Shown here: positions 28,184 through 37,499 of the stretch, one piece after another
Numbering within the stretch: the first letter of the stretch is position 1
Layout of the letters: every line of letters begins with the position of its first letter
Source of the DNA: CAWKEY01 sp963848675
GTDB lineage: Bacteria; Pseudomonadota; Gammaproteobacteria; Methylococcales; Methylomonadaceae
Assembly: GCA_963848675.1 (NCBI GenBank)
Contig: CAWKEY010000024.1
Location: forward strand, 248,001 to 312,000
Reading direction: 5' to 3'
DNA: 64,000 nt
Notes under the pieces: model-generated
Seen by the model: the letters and a program-made list of their open reading frames with translations, nothing else
Told to the model about the DNA's origin: nothing
Database searches by the model: none
Translations under genes and position numbers: made by a program

Positions 28184-30679
28184 TCAAATTGTCCATTTTT
28201 CTATGGCTTGATCAATTTGTTTAATACAGGCCGTTTGCGCCCCTGAAACCTTACTGATGTCAGCCATCATGGCTGTAATGTCATGTAGAGAGCAAACAAT
28301 TTCTTCGACAGTAGAGCCTGCTTGAGTCACCAGTTTTTTTCCATCACAAACTATATTCAGCGAGTCAGCCATTAGTTTTTTAATTTCTTCGCCAGTCGCA
28401 ACAACACGTTGCATGAGGTTGCGCATTTCTATGGACACAGCGGCGAAGCCGCCGGCCTGTTCTCCAGCGCGTGCTGTTTCAATCGCGAGGGTGTGGGCAA
28501 GCATTTTAGTCTGGAGCACAATGTCGTCGATTACCGGAATAATGCCTGCAATTTTGCGTGAATAATCCTGGATTTCATCCATATTCAGGGCGACTTGACT
28601 GACGACTTCGACACCCTTGTCCGCAATAGCGGATGCATCCGCGGCAATTTGGGTGGCTTGTTCGCAGGCTTGATGCGACAAATCCTGCTTGACCGATGCA
28701 ATGTCTTTATCTCCAGAGCGGATGCTGCCGATGGCTGCTTTGATTTGATTGATGCTCTCTTTGAGGGTTTCCACCGTGATATTCGCATCATCCTTGACTA
28801 GCGCGAAGCTGCCGGAATAGTCATTGGTGATCGTTACGCTCAGATCGCAATGTGACAAAGCATCCAGGAGGCGCTGGACATCATTGAGGCCACTTTCAGT
28901 GGTTTCCAGAAGCGAATTAAGTTCCTCCCCCAATAGTTTAAAGAAGCCTTCTTTGTGCTCTATTTCGATGCGTCTGCTGAAATCGCCCAGGATCGCAGCT
29001 TGGAGGATTGTATCGAACTCGTTTTCCGTCAATTTTTCACTGGTGTGATCCTTGCATTCGGCTACAGTGCCCAGGCGGTGGCCTTCGTCGTTTATGACGG
29101 GACTGACAGTCAACACGATAGGGCGGCCACCAATCTCGATACTGGCTGTGTGTGCGGTGTTCAAGGTGGACAGCATCTGGGCCTGATGTGGGGGAATCTT
29201 ATGAAAATTGTCAATATTCGTGCCGACCAGATTAGCGACTGAGAAATTAGGCAGTTGCTTACGAATATCAGCCTCGGCTTTGCCGAGTATTTCGACCAAC
29301 GATTTGTTGGCGTAAATGATGTTGCGGGCATTGTCGGCGATCATCACGCCAGTACTGACGTTATCGAGAGCAACCTTGATGCGCCGGTGTTCATCGGCGA
29401 TGCGTTTCATTTCCGCGCAATCAAAACCGTTCTTGATTTGCATAGCCTTGAGAGCGGCCATCACTTTACCGAGTTCGTCGTGAGATTCGATATCAACGGA
29501 GTTGTTGTAGTGACCCTGGGCGATTTTCCCGAAGTGTCTAATGGCGTTATCGAGCGGGCGCACAATAGCACGAATCAGGGTAAAGCCCTGCCACAGAGCC
29601 AGCGCAATACCTATCAGGATCAAGCCGATGGCGATGTTGCGGGTGTGTTCATAGCGAGATTGTGCTGCCTCATATACGGCTTTGGCGACATCCATCTGCA
29701 ATTGCATTAACGCCCGGATAGATTCGTTAGCACGTTTGTAGAGGGGGCTAATGTCTTCTTTTCTGATCTTATCGGCCAGAGCAATGTCATTGGCGCGCAG
29801 TGCCTCCATAGCCGGATTTAGGCCTTTGCGCACGAAGCGAGTGCTGCTTTCGGTAAAATCGTCCGCCAGTATTTTTTCCTCGGGCGTCAAATGAGTCGCC
29901 AGATAGGCATTCCAGGGTTGGGTGATTGCCAAGATGTTTTGATCCAATTCAGTTGCGTTTTGCTGAATAACCTCGGGGTTTGGATTGACCAAGGCCGTGG
30001 CGATAAGCATCAGATTTTCCCGCTGTAGTTCACTGATCGTGAACATCAGGCCCATGGTAACCGTGCGATCCTTATACACCGAACGCAAGCCTTCGTTAGT
30101 CTTGTTCATGCCTCGCAAGCCCATGCCGCCAATGACCATCATCAGTAGAGAGAGCAGTCCGATGAGGAAGGTCAGTCGGGATTTGACGGTAAAGTTCTTG
30201 AATAGATTGAGTTTTCCCAGTGGGGTCGATTTGACGACTTTGCCGTCCTGGATTCTCAGGTTGCTAGCTTTGCCGTCACGGAAAAGCTGGTAAACATAGT
30301 TTGCCGCTTCGATTTGCTCAGGGCTGGCTTTGAGGCGGACGGACATGTAGCCGACCAGTTGATCGTTTTCGTAGAAAGGGGCGATATTGTTCAATAGCCA
30401 ATAATAATCACCGTTTTTGCAGCGATTCTTGACTACACCAGTCCAAGGGCGCCCGGCTTTCAGTGATGTCCACAAGTCTTCAAAGAATTCTTCGGGAACG
30501 TCAGGATGACGCACTATATTGTGCGATTTACCGATCAGTTCTTCCCGGGAAAATCCGCTTATTCGGATGAAGTCCTCGTTGACATAGGTGATTACCCCTT
30601 TCAGGTCAGTCTTCGAAACAACGGAGTCGCTCTCTTTTAGGACGTGTTCCTTATTGGTTACCGGCATATTGACTTTCAT
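28184..30679 (-). CDS. PAS-4HB-HAMP-PAS chemoreceptor-like protein with a divergent signalling domain
   Basis: The 831-residue protein has an Aer-type PAS domain (about 20-120; GVITYVNEDFIRISGFSREE), a membrane helix near 165-188, a four-helix-bundle periplasmic sensor, a second helix near 345-368, HAMP (IVRPLDNAIRHFGKIAQGHY), a second PAS (about 430-540) and a C-terminal chemotaxis domain. The hairpin tip reads LAIETARAGEQAGGFAAVS instead of the standard [20 protein letters not shown], and the domain ends soon after, without a pentapeptide tether. It may signal to a non-canonical partner. No che genes are adjacent. Confidence 0.85.
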   Translation of the reverse strand: MKVNMPVTNKEHVLKESDSVVSKTDLKGVITYVNEDFIRISGFSREELIGKSHNIVRHPDVPEEFFEDLWTSLKAGRPWTGVVKNRCKNGDYYWLLNNIAPFYENDQLVGYMSVRLKASPEQIEAANYVYQLFRDGKASNLRIQDGKVVKSTPLGKLNLFKNFTVKSRLTFLIGLLSLLMMVIGGMGLRGMNKTNEGLRSVYKDRTVTMGLMFTISELQRENLMLIATALVNPNPEVIQQNATELDQNILAITQPWNAYLATHLTPEEKILADDFTESSTRFVRKGLNPAMEALRANDIALADKIRKEDISPLYKRANESIRALMQLQMDVAKAVYEAAQSRYEHTRNIAIGLILIGIALALWQGFTLIRAIVRPLDNAIRHFGKIAQGHYNNSVDIESHDELGKVMAALKAMQIKNGFDCAEMKRIADEHRRIKVALDNVSTGVMIADNARNIIYANKSLVEILGKAEADIRKQLPNFSVANLVGTNIDNFHKIPPHQAQMLSTLNTAHTASIEIGGRPIVLTVSPVINDEGHRLGTVAECKDHTSEKLTENEFDTILQAAILGDFSRRIEIEHKEGFFKLLGEELNSLLETTESGLNDVQRLLDALSHCDLSVTITNDYSGSFALVKDDANITVETLKESINQIKAAIGSIRSGDKDIASVKQDLSHQACEQATQIAADASAIADKGVEVVSQVALNMDEIQDYSRKIAGIIPVIDDIVLQTKMLAHTLAIETARAGEQAGGFAAVSIEMRNLMQRVVATGEEIKKLMADSLNIVCDGKKLVTQAGSTVEEIVCSLHDITAMMADISKVSGAQTACIKQIDQAIEKWTI

Positions 30680-30809
30680 GAACGGTCTCTTTCAACGGAG
30701 TTTTCTAATAAACTCGAATTATTAACTAAGGGCTGGCTGCCTTGGTTCGACTCTCCAGCGCTACTCAGGTCACTTCTGTTTGTTATGCGATTTTGTTGCA
30801 TGACCTGGC

Positions 30810-31553
30810 TTAGGTTTGGCCTAATACAAACCGAAACCCGATGTAGTTGTCGCGGTTAACAGGCGCGTACCAGCCGCGGTTAGCGGAACGTGTGCGCCAA
30901 CCATAATTACTCCACGAGCCGCCCCGCAAGACGCGTGAAGAGCCTGTTTCCGAACCTGTCGGGTCGGTGGCCGCTATTGCAGGATACTCGTCGTACCAAT
31001 CAGCACACCATTCCCAAACATTGCCGTGCATTTCATAGAGTCCCCAGGGATTCGCTGGCAGCGATTTGACAGCTACAGTTTTTTCCCGGCACCAGCCTTT
31101 TTTTTCATCGGCATAAGGTGCATTGCCGTCATAGTTGACCTGTTCAGGGGTAATGGTTTCACCGAAGGAGAATGGTGTGGTCGTTCCTGCACGACAAGCA
31201 TATTCCCACTGGGCTTCCGTCGGAAGTTGAGCCCCCAATCCTGGGGTCAGGATGTTAACTTGTTTTATGAAATTCTGCACATCATCCCAACTCACTTGTT
31301 CTACGGGATTATTTTCATTCTCGGTGAAAAATGCAGGATTATCTGCCATGACCGCCTTCCACAAAGCTTGAGTACAAGCAGTATCCGCTAGCCAAAAACC
31401 CTGACTAAGGGTGACCTTGTGCAGGTTTTCGTTATCATGGCGCTGTGTTTCTGATGACGGAGAACCCATGTAAAAATTTCCAGGCGGAATCCAGCGGCAG
31501 CGCTGAGTAATGCCTTTAATTACAATATCTATAAATGAGCAAATACTGGGCAT
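30810..31553 (-). CDS. SUMF1/formylglycine-generating-enzyme-fold protein
   Basis: The 247-residue protein is a single FGE-sulfatase domain: IPPGNFYMGSPSSE, QLPTEAQWEYACRAGT, LYEMHGNVWEWCADWYDEYP, SRVLRGGSW and the ending NYIGFRFVL. True formylglycine-generating enzymes need two active-site cysteines near the C-terminus; the only cysteines here are elsewhere, so it is probably not a functional FGE. Similar domains serve as ligand-binding modules, hydroxylases or targets of diversity-generating retroelements. It lies 130 bp upstream of the receptor gene, on the same strand. Confidence 0.85.
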   Translation of the reverse strand: MPSICSFIDIVIKGITQRCRWIPPGNFYMGSPSSETQRHDNENLHKVTLSQGFWLADTACTQALWKAVMADNPAFFTENENNPVEQVSWDDVQNFIKQVNILTPGLGAQLPTEAQWEYACRAGTTTPFSFGETITPEQVNYDGNAPYADEKKGWCREKTVAVKSLPANPWGLYEMHGNVWEWCADWYDEYPAIAATDPTGSETGSSRVLRGGSWSNYGWRTRSANRGWYAPVNRDNYIGFRFVLGQT

Positions 31554-31997
31554 GACTTGTCTTTTTCATAAACTAAACAGGCTATTGAAGAAAATCGCTT
31601 TCTGATAAATTGATGCAGAATACTGTGTTGACAACCTTAACTCACCACTATGAATGGATTAAATTCAGTAAGAACTCGCTTTTTTCAACCGCCTGTTAAA
31701 GCCCCGTCTTTATCGGGCTTCACTGGCAGGGTAAATGATTCAGTCAGGCTAAGCAATTCGAATACAGCATAGCGATTATACGCCTGAGTGTCCCATGTTT
31801 TATTTAACAATAAACATGATTCTCGTTAAGTCGACAATAGACTCAAGAGGAAGAATTAATAAGGGATGAACCAAAACCAATCGGGACAATCCAGGGTCTG
31901 CGGCCGCGAATGTTGCGCCCCGTTCCTTGGCGCATTTGATCGCAATACGGTTTATTAGAAGTCCCTTCAGTAGGGGCAGCCGGCAGAACGATAGTAG
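31554..31997. other. 444-bp intergenic region downstream of thiO
   Basis: I see no convincing gene. A hairpin AAGCCC/GGGCTT (31699-31704 with 31715-31720), without a U-run, may end thiO transcription. A 30-codon reading frame from ATG 31866, preceded by AAGGG, has no recognisable product. The region must also contain the promoter of the FGE-fold gene. Confidence 0.4.
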
Positions 31998-33098
31998 TTA
32001 GTGTGGGCGGGATAATTGATACGGCTCGGGTGCTACAGCAGTAGGGCGGTCCAAAATAAGATCGACCATTAGTTGTGCGGATGCCGGTCCCATGACCAGG
32101 CCATTTCTAAAATGGCCGGCATTAATGCACAAATTGCTAATTTCAGGGTGAATGTCGATATAAGGGATGCCGTGTTTCGTTCCGGGTCGCAAACCTGCCC
32201 AATGCTGGGTAAGCGGGAAGTTATTAAGTGCGGGCAGTAAGTTCACTGCGAAATCTTGGAGCCGGCCGCGAGTTTCCAGGCTAGTGGTTTTGTTAAAGCC
32301 ATCCTGCTCAACTGTGCTGCCGGCCAAAATTTTTCCGTCCAAACGCGGGATTAAATAATGGTCGCCATCCAGCACCATATAGCTTAGCGTCTCCGGCTGA
32401 GCCTCAAATAAAAGCATTTGGCCTTTGATCGGAGCGATAAGAGGGCGGTTGCTCGATAAAGCGGGGAAAAACTGATCAAACAGCTGGCCTGTCCAGGCAC
32501 CCGTAGCCATGATGAGTTGATTAACCGAGAACTGGCCAGTCGACGTGCTGATGGTTGTGATGCGGTTATGCTCCAGGGATACCGCCGTTAACTCGGCGTG
32601 TTCAATTAACTGGATGCCCTTATTAATAAGGTCCTGTTTTAACGATTTTACCAAGCGGGGGTTGCGCGCCTGGGCAATGTCCGGCAGCCAGAGCGGGTTA
32701 TCGGCTTGGGTATTAAGTGCGTTAAAAAATTGATCGTCAGCATCGTGATATGCGATATGGTTGTTTTTACACCAGTCAATTGCTGCTGCTACATCGGGGT
32801 TTTTAGTGATCAGTAAGCCGCATGGATTCCATTCAGGGTTCAGTTGGGTATCGGTAATCAGTTGTTCGGCCAAGTCCGGATATAGAGACAGGCTTTGCAA
32901 CACCAGGCGCGTAATGGCTTGGTCTTGGCGCCAGGGATAAATCGGCAGCAAAATGCCGCCGCCGGCCCAGGATGATTCCTGGCCAATCTCGCTTTTTTCA
33001 AAAATGCTGACCGTAGCGCCAGCATTGTGAAATTCACGTGCGGTCAGCAGGCCGATAATGCCGCCGCCAATAATGGTGATGTCTGGAGTGGTGGACAT
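31998..33098 (-). CDS. thiO: Glycine oxidase / FAD-dependent D-amino acid oxidase-like protein
   Basis: This FAD enzyme of the DAO family oxidises glycine to the imine used in thiazole synthesis for thiamine. The FAD-binding GxGxxG is ITIIGGGIIGLLTAREF, followed by FEKSEIGQESSWAGGGILLP, and the C-terminal signature HWAGLRPGTKHGIPYI...NAGHFRNGLVMGPASA. The ATG at 33098 gives 366 residues; a TTG nine bases upstream is also in frame. No other thi genes adjoin, so assignment to ThiO rather than another DAO rests on family resemblance. Confidence 0.88.
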   Translation of the reverse strand: MSTTPDITIIGGGIIGLLTAREFHNAGATVSIFEKSEIGQESSWAGGGILLPIYPWRQDQAITRLVLQSLSLYPDLAEQLITDTQLNPEWNPCGLLITKNPDVAAAIDWCKNNHIAYHDADDQFFNALNTQADNPLWLPDIAQARNPRLVKSLKQDLINKGIQLIEHAELTAVSLEHNRITTISTSTGQFSVNQLIMATGAWTGQLFDQFFPALSSNRPLIAPIKGQMLLFEAQPETLSYMVLDGDHYLIPRLDGKILAGSTVEQDGFNKTTSLETRGRLQDFAVNLLPALNNFPLTQHWAGLRPGTKHGIPYIDIHPEISNLCINAGHFRNGLVMGPASAQLMVDLILDRPTAVAPEPYQLSRPH

Positions 33099-33314
33099 GA
33101 TTTGCAAAGATAAAAAGCGAATTCGTGAATTAATAAACGGCTGTATAACTTACCATGAAGGCGCCGGGCAAGACGAAGAAATTTATGATTCGTGCGGGCT
33201 AGAGGGCATAAGGTAGGTGTTGTTTTTTTTAAACAATATTCAAGAAGATTAAATTGATTATGTTAGTCTTTGATTATAAAGAGATTATTTGTGGTAAAAA
33301 AACAGCATTAAAAC

Positions 33315-33343
33315 TTGTATGGAATTAATTATGCTGCTATTAT
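33315..33343 (+). promoter_or_regulatory. Sigma-70-like promoter of the outer-membrane protein gene
   Basis: TTGTAT (33315-33320) and TATTAT (33338-33343) are separated by 17 bp in an AT-rich stretch. The start codon is 75 bp downstream, with GAGGGG just before the ATG. The 319-bp gap from thiO shows nothing else recognisable. Confidence 0.55.
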
Positions 33344-33417
33344 TGCCCCGTGAAATCTGATTTGTTGTAATACAGCAAATTTTTAATAAAAAACAACAGC
33401 CTCATGAGGGGGAATCA

Positions 33418-34338
33418 ATGACATTTACAAAAACAAAATTAGTGCTGGGTATTACAACAGCAACATTAACAATGGCGGGTGCCTTGGTTTCTCCCCAGGC
33501 GGCGGCTGGCAGCAAGGAAGCGGCTAACAATAAAGTTGACGCTTTGGAATATCAGGTTCAACAAATGTCCCAAGCCCTGCAATCCATGCAGGCTGAATTG
33601 GACCGTGTTAAAGCGGATAGCGGTGGTGCCAATACTGAAAAAGTCCAGGAACTCGATCAATGGATGGCGTCTGTAAAATCCGCCCCTGTTAAAGAAGAAA
33701 CCAAAGACAACATGGTATTTTTCCGTGGCGGTTATGCTCGTTTTAATGACGATAGAGGCGGCACACTGGATCCAACTTCAGTTTCAGCTCTTGGCCTATC
33801 AAGTCCAAACGGTACATTAGTTGGTCCGATAAGCGACAAGGATGCCTGGTATTTCGGCGCCGGCTTTGACTTCAGCTTGAATGATAACCTGTTCGGTCTG
33901 ATGGATGACACGGAAGTATTGGCAGAGCTAGGGGTTAACTATACACAACTGGCTAATAAACAGCCCAATGGTCTATCTCCACAAGAAACCGCGACGGTGG
34001 CAGCGGCTACAGGCATTGTTTTGCCTGCTGCCAATACCGAATCAGCAACTATCAACATGGCGACTGTATCGGCTTCGCCAAAAATAAAATTCTTGAAGGG
34101 CAGCGCCTTTAGACCTTGGTTAATTCCTGTAGGTTTTGAATTGAATGTGGTCAGTCCGCCATCCGATGCAATCACCGTTTTAACTCCAGGTATGGTGTTT
34201 GGCGCCGGTGCAGACTACAAGATCTGGAAGGATCTTTACGTCGGTGCTGACGTCCGTTACCACTATGCACCTGGCGACGTTGATGGTATTAACGTTAATG
34301 CCTTTAATGCCGGTGGTTACCTCGGTATCGGTTTCTAA
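33418..34338 (+). CDS. Predicted outer-membrane beta-barrel protein with N-terminal coiled coil
   Basis: A signal peptide (residues 1-30, cut after SPQAAA) is followed by a coiled coil (about 35-85; LEYQVQQMSQALQSMQAELD) and a beta-barrel body with alternating strands that ends in the typical C-terminal YLGIGF. FFRGGYARFND and WYFGAGFDFSL resemble strands of small OmpA/OmpW-like porins. The coiled coil could trimerise or touch peptidoglycan. It is monocistronic with its own promoter and a strong terminator, so it is probably well expressed. The ligand is unknown. Confidence 0.75.
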   Translation: MTFTKTKLVLGITTATLTMAGALVSPQAAAGSKEAANNKVDALEYQVQQMSQALQSMQAELDRVKADSGGANTEKVQELDQWMASVKSAPVKEETKDNMVFFRGGYARFNDDRGGTLDPTSVSALGLSSPNGTLVGPISDKDAWYFGAGFDFSLNDNLFGLMDDTEVLAELGVNYTQLANKQPNGLSPQETATVAAATGIVLPAANTESATINMATVSASPKIKFLKGSAFRPWLIPVGFELNVVSPPSDAITVLTPGMVFGAGADYKIWKDLYVGADVRYHYAPGDVDGINVNAFNAGGYLGIGF

Positions 34339-34361
34339 GCAAAACCCGAAACATTGGTCGT

Positions 34362-34394
34362 AAAAAGGGAGGGCATCAAACCCCTCCCTTTTTT
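34362..34394 (+). terminator. Rho-independent terminator after the outer-membrane protein gene
   Basis: AAAAAGGGAGGG (34362-34373) pairs with CCCTCCC plus the T-run (34382-34394) across a short loop. Eight consecutive Ts follow the stem. It lies 24 bp past the stop codon. Confidence 0.9.
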
Positions 34395-34476
34395 TTGTGC
34401 AAATTTCGGGTGAATTGACGATTAATGTTATTAAGTTCATACTTTGAAAATACTACTTGAAATATGGATGTCGTTT

Positions 34477-34719
34477 ATGAAAGCAACTGCCAAAGAACTC
34501 AGGGTTCATTCAAAAGAACTTCTTGATGCTGTAAGCAGAGGAGAGGATGTCGTGATTACCTTCAGAGGTAAACCTTGCGCCAAGCTTGTGCCCTATGAAA
34601 AAAGTGATAAGCCAACTGTTCTGGATGAAAAGGATGATTTATTCGGGATATGGGCGGATCGTATTGATATTGAATCTGTAGAAGAGTACGTGCAGAGTTT
34701 AAGAAAAGGCAGGTATTGA
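34477..34719 (+). CDS. Type II antitoxin, Phd/YefM family
   Basis: The 80-residue protein begins MKATAKELRVHSKELLDAV and continues GEDVVITFRGKPCAKLVP, the Phd/YefM DNA-binding fold. Its C-terminal half (DDLFGIWADRIDIESVEEYV) is the usual toxin-binding tail. The ATG at 34477 fits the family; the frame stays open to 34444. Its stop overlaps the toxin start as TGATG. Such antitoxins repress their own operon. Confidence 0.9.
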   Translation: MKATAKELRVHSKELLDAVSRGEDVVITFRGKPCAKLVPYEKSDKPTVLDEKDDLFGIWADRIDIESVEEYVQSLRKGRY

Positions 34720-35099
34720 TGTTGGTCGATACGGATGTGTTGATCTGGTACTTGAAAGGCAACTGTAATGCGCGGCAGGAAATAGAAGCATTGTCAGGTT
34801 TTTTTATTTCAGTGGTGACTTATATTGAGCTTGTTCAGGGAATGCGAAATAAACTCGAACTTATTGCATTGAGGCGGGCGTTAAGATTGTGGAATGTAAC
34901 AGTGCTGTACATTTCCGAAGATATTTCAGCCAAAGCCCTGTTTTATGTTGAACACCATTATTTGAGTCACTCAATTCAGCTTGCTGATGCTTTGATTAGT
35001 GCAACGGCTGTGGCAAATGGACTTGACATTTTTACGGGTAATGTAAAGCACTATCAAGTCATAAAAGACCTTTCAATAAAAAAATTTAAGCCAGTTTAA
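34719..35099 (+). CDS. vapC: PIN-domain toxin, VapC family
   Basis: The 126-residue PIN-domain ribonuclease shows the acidic residues of the active site: Asp4 in MLVDTDVLIWYLKG, Glu in VVTYIELVQGM, and the C-terminal Asp pair in QLADALISATAVANGLDIFTGN. VapC toxins usually cut tRNA or rRNA. It is paired with a Phd-type antitoxin, a common mixed arrangement. Translation is coupled to the antitoxin. Proline iminopeptidase starts 3 bp after the stop. Confidence 0.9.
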   Translation: MLVDTDVLIWYLKGNCNARQEIEALSGFFISVVTYIELVQGMRNKLELIALRRALRLWNVTVLYISEDISAKALFYVEHHYLSHSIQLADALISATAVANGLDIFTGNVKHYQVIKDLSIKKFKPV

Positions 35100-35102
35100 A
35101 CA

Positions 35103-36053
35103 ATGAAAACCCTTTACCCTGAAATAGAACCTTTCCAAAGCTTTTTCCTGGAAACCGGCAGCCGGCATACAGTTTATGTCGAGCAATCCGGCAATCCTGA
35201 TGGCATGCCTGTTATTTTTCTGCATGGCGGACCGTGTTCTGGCACCAAGCCCGATCACCGGCGTTTTTTTAATCCCGAAGTCTATCGCATCATTTTATTT
35301 GACCAGCGCGGCAGCGGCCTTTCATTGCCTTTTGGCGAGCTGGAACATAACAGCACCCAGGATTTAATCGATGATATGGAGCGTATCCGCCGTGATTTAA
35401 ATATAGATCAGTGGCTGTTGTTTGGCGGATCATGGGGCGGGGCGCTGGCTTTGCTGTATGCGCAACAGCATGGCGACAAGGTTATGGGTATGATTATTCG
35501 CGGTGTATTTCTGGCCAGGCAGCAGGATCTGGACTGGTTTATTAAGGGTGGCGCAGGGTTGATTTATCCCGAGCTGTGGCAGGAGCTGCTTGCAAGCGTG
35601 CCGGAGCAGGCCTCTGAAAATGTGCTGTATGGACTATGCGCAGCGCTGTGGAGTGATGATGAGACTGCACAAAGACGCGCTACGACAGCCTGGATGAGCT
35701 GGGGCGGGCAGGTGGCTTTGGGTAATGACTATCAGCCCGGCGCACTCGGCGAGATAAGCGAGCAGATGGTCAAACAGGTGCGCATGGAAATGCATTATGC
35801 CCGGCATCATTATTTTATGAAGGAAAACCAGATTCTGGAAAACTGTGAGCGCTTGCAATCTATTCCAACGGTTATCATTCATGGCCGTTATGATCTGGTT
35901 TGTCCCGTCGAAGCCGGGATGAGGCTGGCCGAGGCGCTCCCGGGTGCTGATTACATTGTGCTGCCGAATGCGGGTCACGTAGCCAAAGGTAATGCAATGA
36001 TTGATGCGCTGGTTTCTGCAGCCGATAGGTTTGCATCTGAACTGGCTCTATAA
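35103..36053 (+). CDS. pip: Proline iminopeptidase
   Basis: This 316-residue alpha/beta-hydrolase of peptidase family S33 cuts N-terminal proline from peptides. The oxyanion motif HGGPCSGTKPDHRRFFNP, the nucleophile elbow LLFGGSWGGALAL, the acid in GRYDLVCP and the histidine in PNAGHVAKG are all present. It begins 3 bp after vapC and may be cotranscribed with the toxin-antitoxin pair by proximity. Confidence 0.93.
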   Translation: MKTLYPEIEPFQSFFLETGSRHTVYVEQSGNPDGMPVIFLHGGPCSGTKPDHRRFFNPEVYRIILFDQRGSGLSLPFGELEHNSTQDLIDDMERIRRDLNIDQWLLFGGSWGGALALLYAQQHGDKVMGMIIRGVFLARQQDLDWFIKGGAGLIYPELWQELLASVPEQASENVLYGLCAALWSDDETAQRRATTAWMSWGGQVALGNDYQPGALGEISEQMVKQVRMEMHYARHHYFMKENQILENCERLQSIPTVIIHGRYDLVCPVEAGMRLAEALPGADYIVLPNAGHVAKGNAMIDALVSAADRFASELAL

Positions 36054-36096
36054 CGCTGTCAAGGCGATTCTGTGCCGCCTTTAAGAAGACCTACTA

Positions 36097-36672
36097 ATGA
36101 ACTCTAAAAAACGCTTAATCATTGCCATGACTGGCGCAACCGGTGCTGTGTATGGTGTGAGGATGCTGCAAGTTTTGCAAGCCCAGGAGCAATGGGAAAC
36201 CCATTTGGTGATTTCATCGGCCGGGCTGGTCAATTTAAAACACGAAATGAACCTGAGCCGTTCGGCTTTGTATGCGTTGGCCGATGTCACACACGGTATC
36301 GATGATATTGCGGCAAGTATTTCCAGCGGCGGCTTTAAAACCGAAGGCATGATTATCGCGCCGTGTTCAATGAAAACCCTCGCTGCAGTGGCGCATGGCT
36401 TTGGCGATAATCTGATTTCGCGCGCGGCCGATGTGGTGTTAAAAGAGCGCCGGCGGCTCGTGATCATGCCCAGAGAAACGCCGTTGAATCTTATGCATAT
36501 CAGGAATATGGCTACGGTGACGGAAATGGGCGGCATTATTTTTCCACCGATGCCGGCTTTTTATAGCAAGGCCGATTCGATGGCGGCCATGGTTGATGAG
36601 AGCGTGGGCCGGGTGCTGGATATGTTTGGCGTGAATGTTGACGGTTTGTATGAGCCTTGGCAAGGTCTTTAA
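36097..36672 (+). CDS. ubiX: Flavin prenyltransferase UbiX
   Basis: UbiX makes prenylated FMN, the cofactor of the UbiD decarboxylase in ubiquinone synthesis. The 191-residue protein shows MTGATGAVYGVRMLQVL (FMN binding), GGFKTEGMIIAPCSMKTLAAVAHGF... and RRRLVIMPRETPLNLMHIRNM, all family signatures. The length is normal. It follows pip by 43 bp. Confidence 0.95.
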   Translation: MNSKKRLIIAMTGATGAVYGVRMLQVLQAQEQWETHLVISSAGLVNLKHEMNLSRSALYALADVTHGIDDIAASISSGGFKTEGMIIAPCSMKTLAAVAHGFGDNLISRAADVVLKERRRLVIMPRETPLNLMHIRNMATVTEMGGIIFPPMPAFYSKADSMAAMVDESVGRVLDMFGVNVDGLYEPWQGL

Positions 36673-37100
36673 AAACAGACTTGAATGCAGGCTTTAAGTC
36701 TGCGTCTTCTATCTGCAAGCAGCTCCTGCTTAAAATGTTTACTAACAGGCATATGGCTTTGGTATGGTCTATGGATGCTTGTGAACATCGGCGCTCGTAA
36801 TTTGGCGGCTTAGAGATAGTAAGCGAAGGCCGAAGAAACTCTCTTTATAAATATAGATTCTCTCCAGGCGGCTCGAATGCCTCATCACTTTGGCTAAGCA
36901 TTCCCTTTAGATGGTTCACAGCGATAGCTTAGGTTGTGGATTAAAAAAACCAACTAAGCTGCTATTTAAAATGGATTAATTTTATTCTTCGACTACGCTT
37001 ATTGGTGTTGATCTGTGAGTGCAACGGCTAAGTGATTGGCAGTACTCTGGGTATGTCTGCCCGGAAGACGAGACATCAATAGAATCATCTATAACGCGGT
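36673..37100. other. 428-bp intergenic region between ubiX and the PilZ gene
   Basis: No gene is visible. A hairpin CAGACTT/AAGTCTG begins just after the ubiX stop (36676-36702) and lacks a U-run. The rest is AT-rich with no repeat, tRNA or riboswitch that I recognise. It presumably holds the promoter of the PilZ gene. Confidence 0.4.
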
Positions 37101-37109
37101 GTGAAGGCT

Positions 37110-37493
37110 ATGGAAAAAAGAATTTATCCCAGAATTTCAAAGCAGCTATCGGCTACTGTCGCCAATGACGAGGGCGCTTGTATCAAGGTAACCACAGTTG
37201 ATACCAACAGTAAGGCAGTGTGCATCGAGTGCAATATCAATCAGCGCAATGTCATAACGCCGGGCGGCAGTTTTGTACGCGATGGCAGGCCGGTGGAGTT
37301 AATGATCAGCCTGGATCTACCGGATGACAGCGGTCAGGTGTCGCCCATACGGGCGCGCTGTCATATCGCGTTTTCACGCCGCATTTCCAAGGATCAATGC
37401 AAGATCGGCATGCGTTATGTCGATATTGACAGTCACGATTATATGCGGCTTGTAAAATTTATAGAGAGAAGTCTGGCAGCCAATGAAGGCTAG
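37110..37493 (+). CDS. PilZ-domain protein, possibly not binding cyclic di-GMP
   Basis: The 127-residue protein is a single PilZ domain. The first ligand motif RxxxR is present (KRIYPRI), but the second, normally (D/N)xSxxG, reads DTNSKAVCIEC and lacks the serine-glycine spacing, so c-di-GMP binding is doubtful. The C-terminal part (KDQCKIGMRYVDIDSHDYM) is typical of the fold. A GTG at 37101 would add three residues; I prefer the ATG at 37110 on family grounds. Confidence 0.8.
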   Translation: MEKRIYPRISKQLSATVANDEGACIKVTTVDTNSKAVCIECNINQRNVITPGGSFVRDGRPVELMISLDLPDDSGQVSPIRARCHIAFSRRISKDQCKIGMRYVDIDSHDYMRLVKFIERSLAANEG

Positions 37494-37499
37494 CGAAGT

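Noticed and set aside
31554..31997. Template repeat for a diversity-generating retroelement near the FGE-fold gene
   Set aside because: I compared the C-terminal coding end of the gene with this gap by eye and found no adenine-rich copy.
36673..37100. tRNA or riboswitch upstream of the PilZ gene
   Set aside because: No T-loop consensus, cloverleaf or known riboswitch core could be found.
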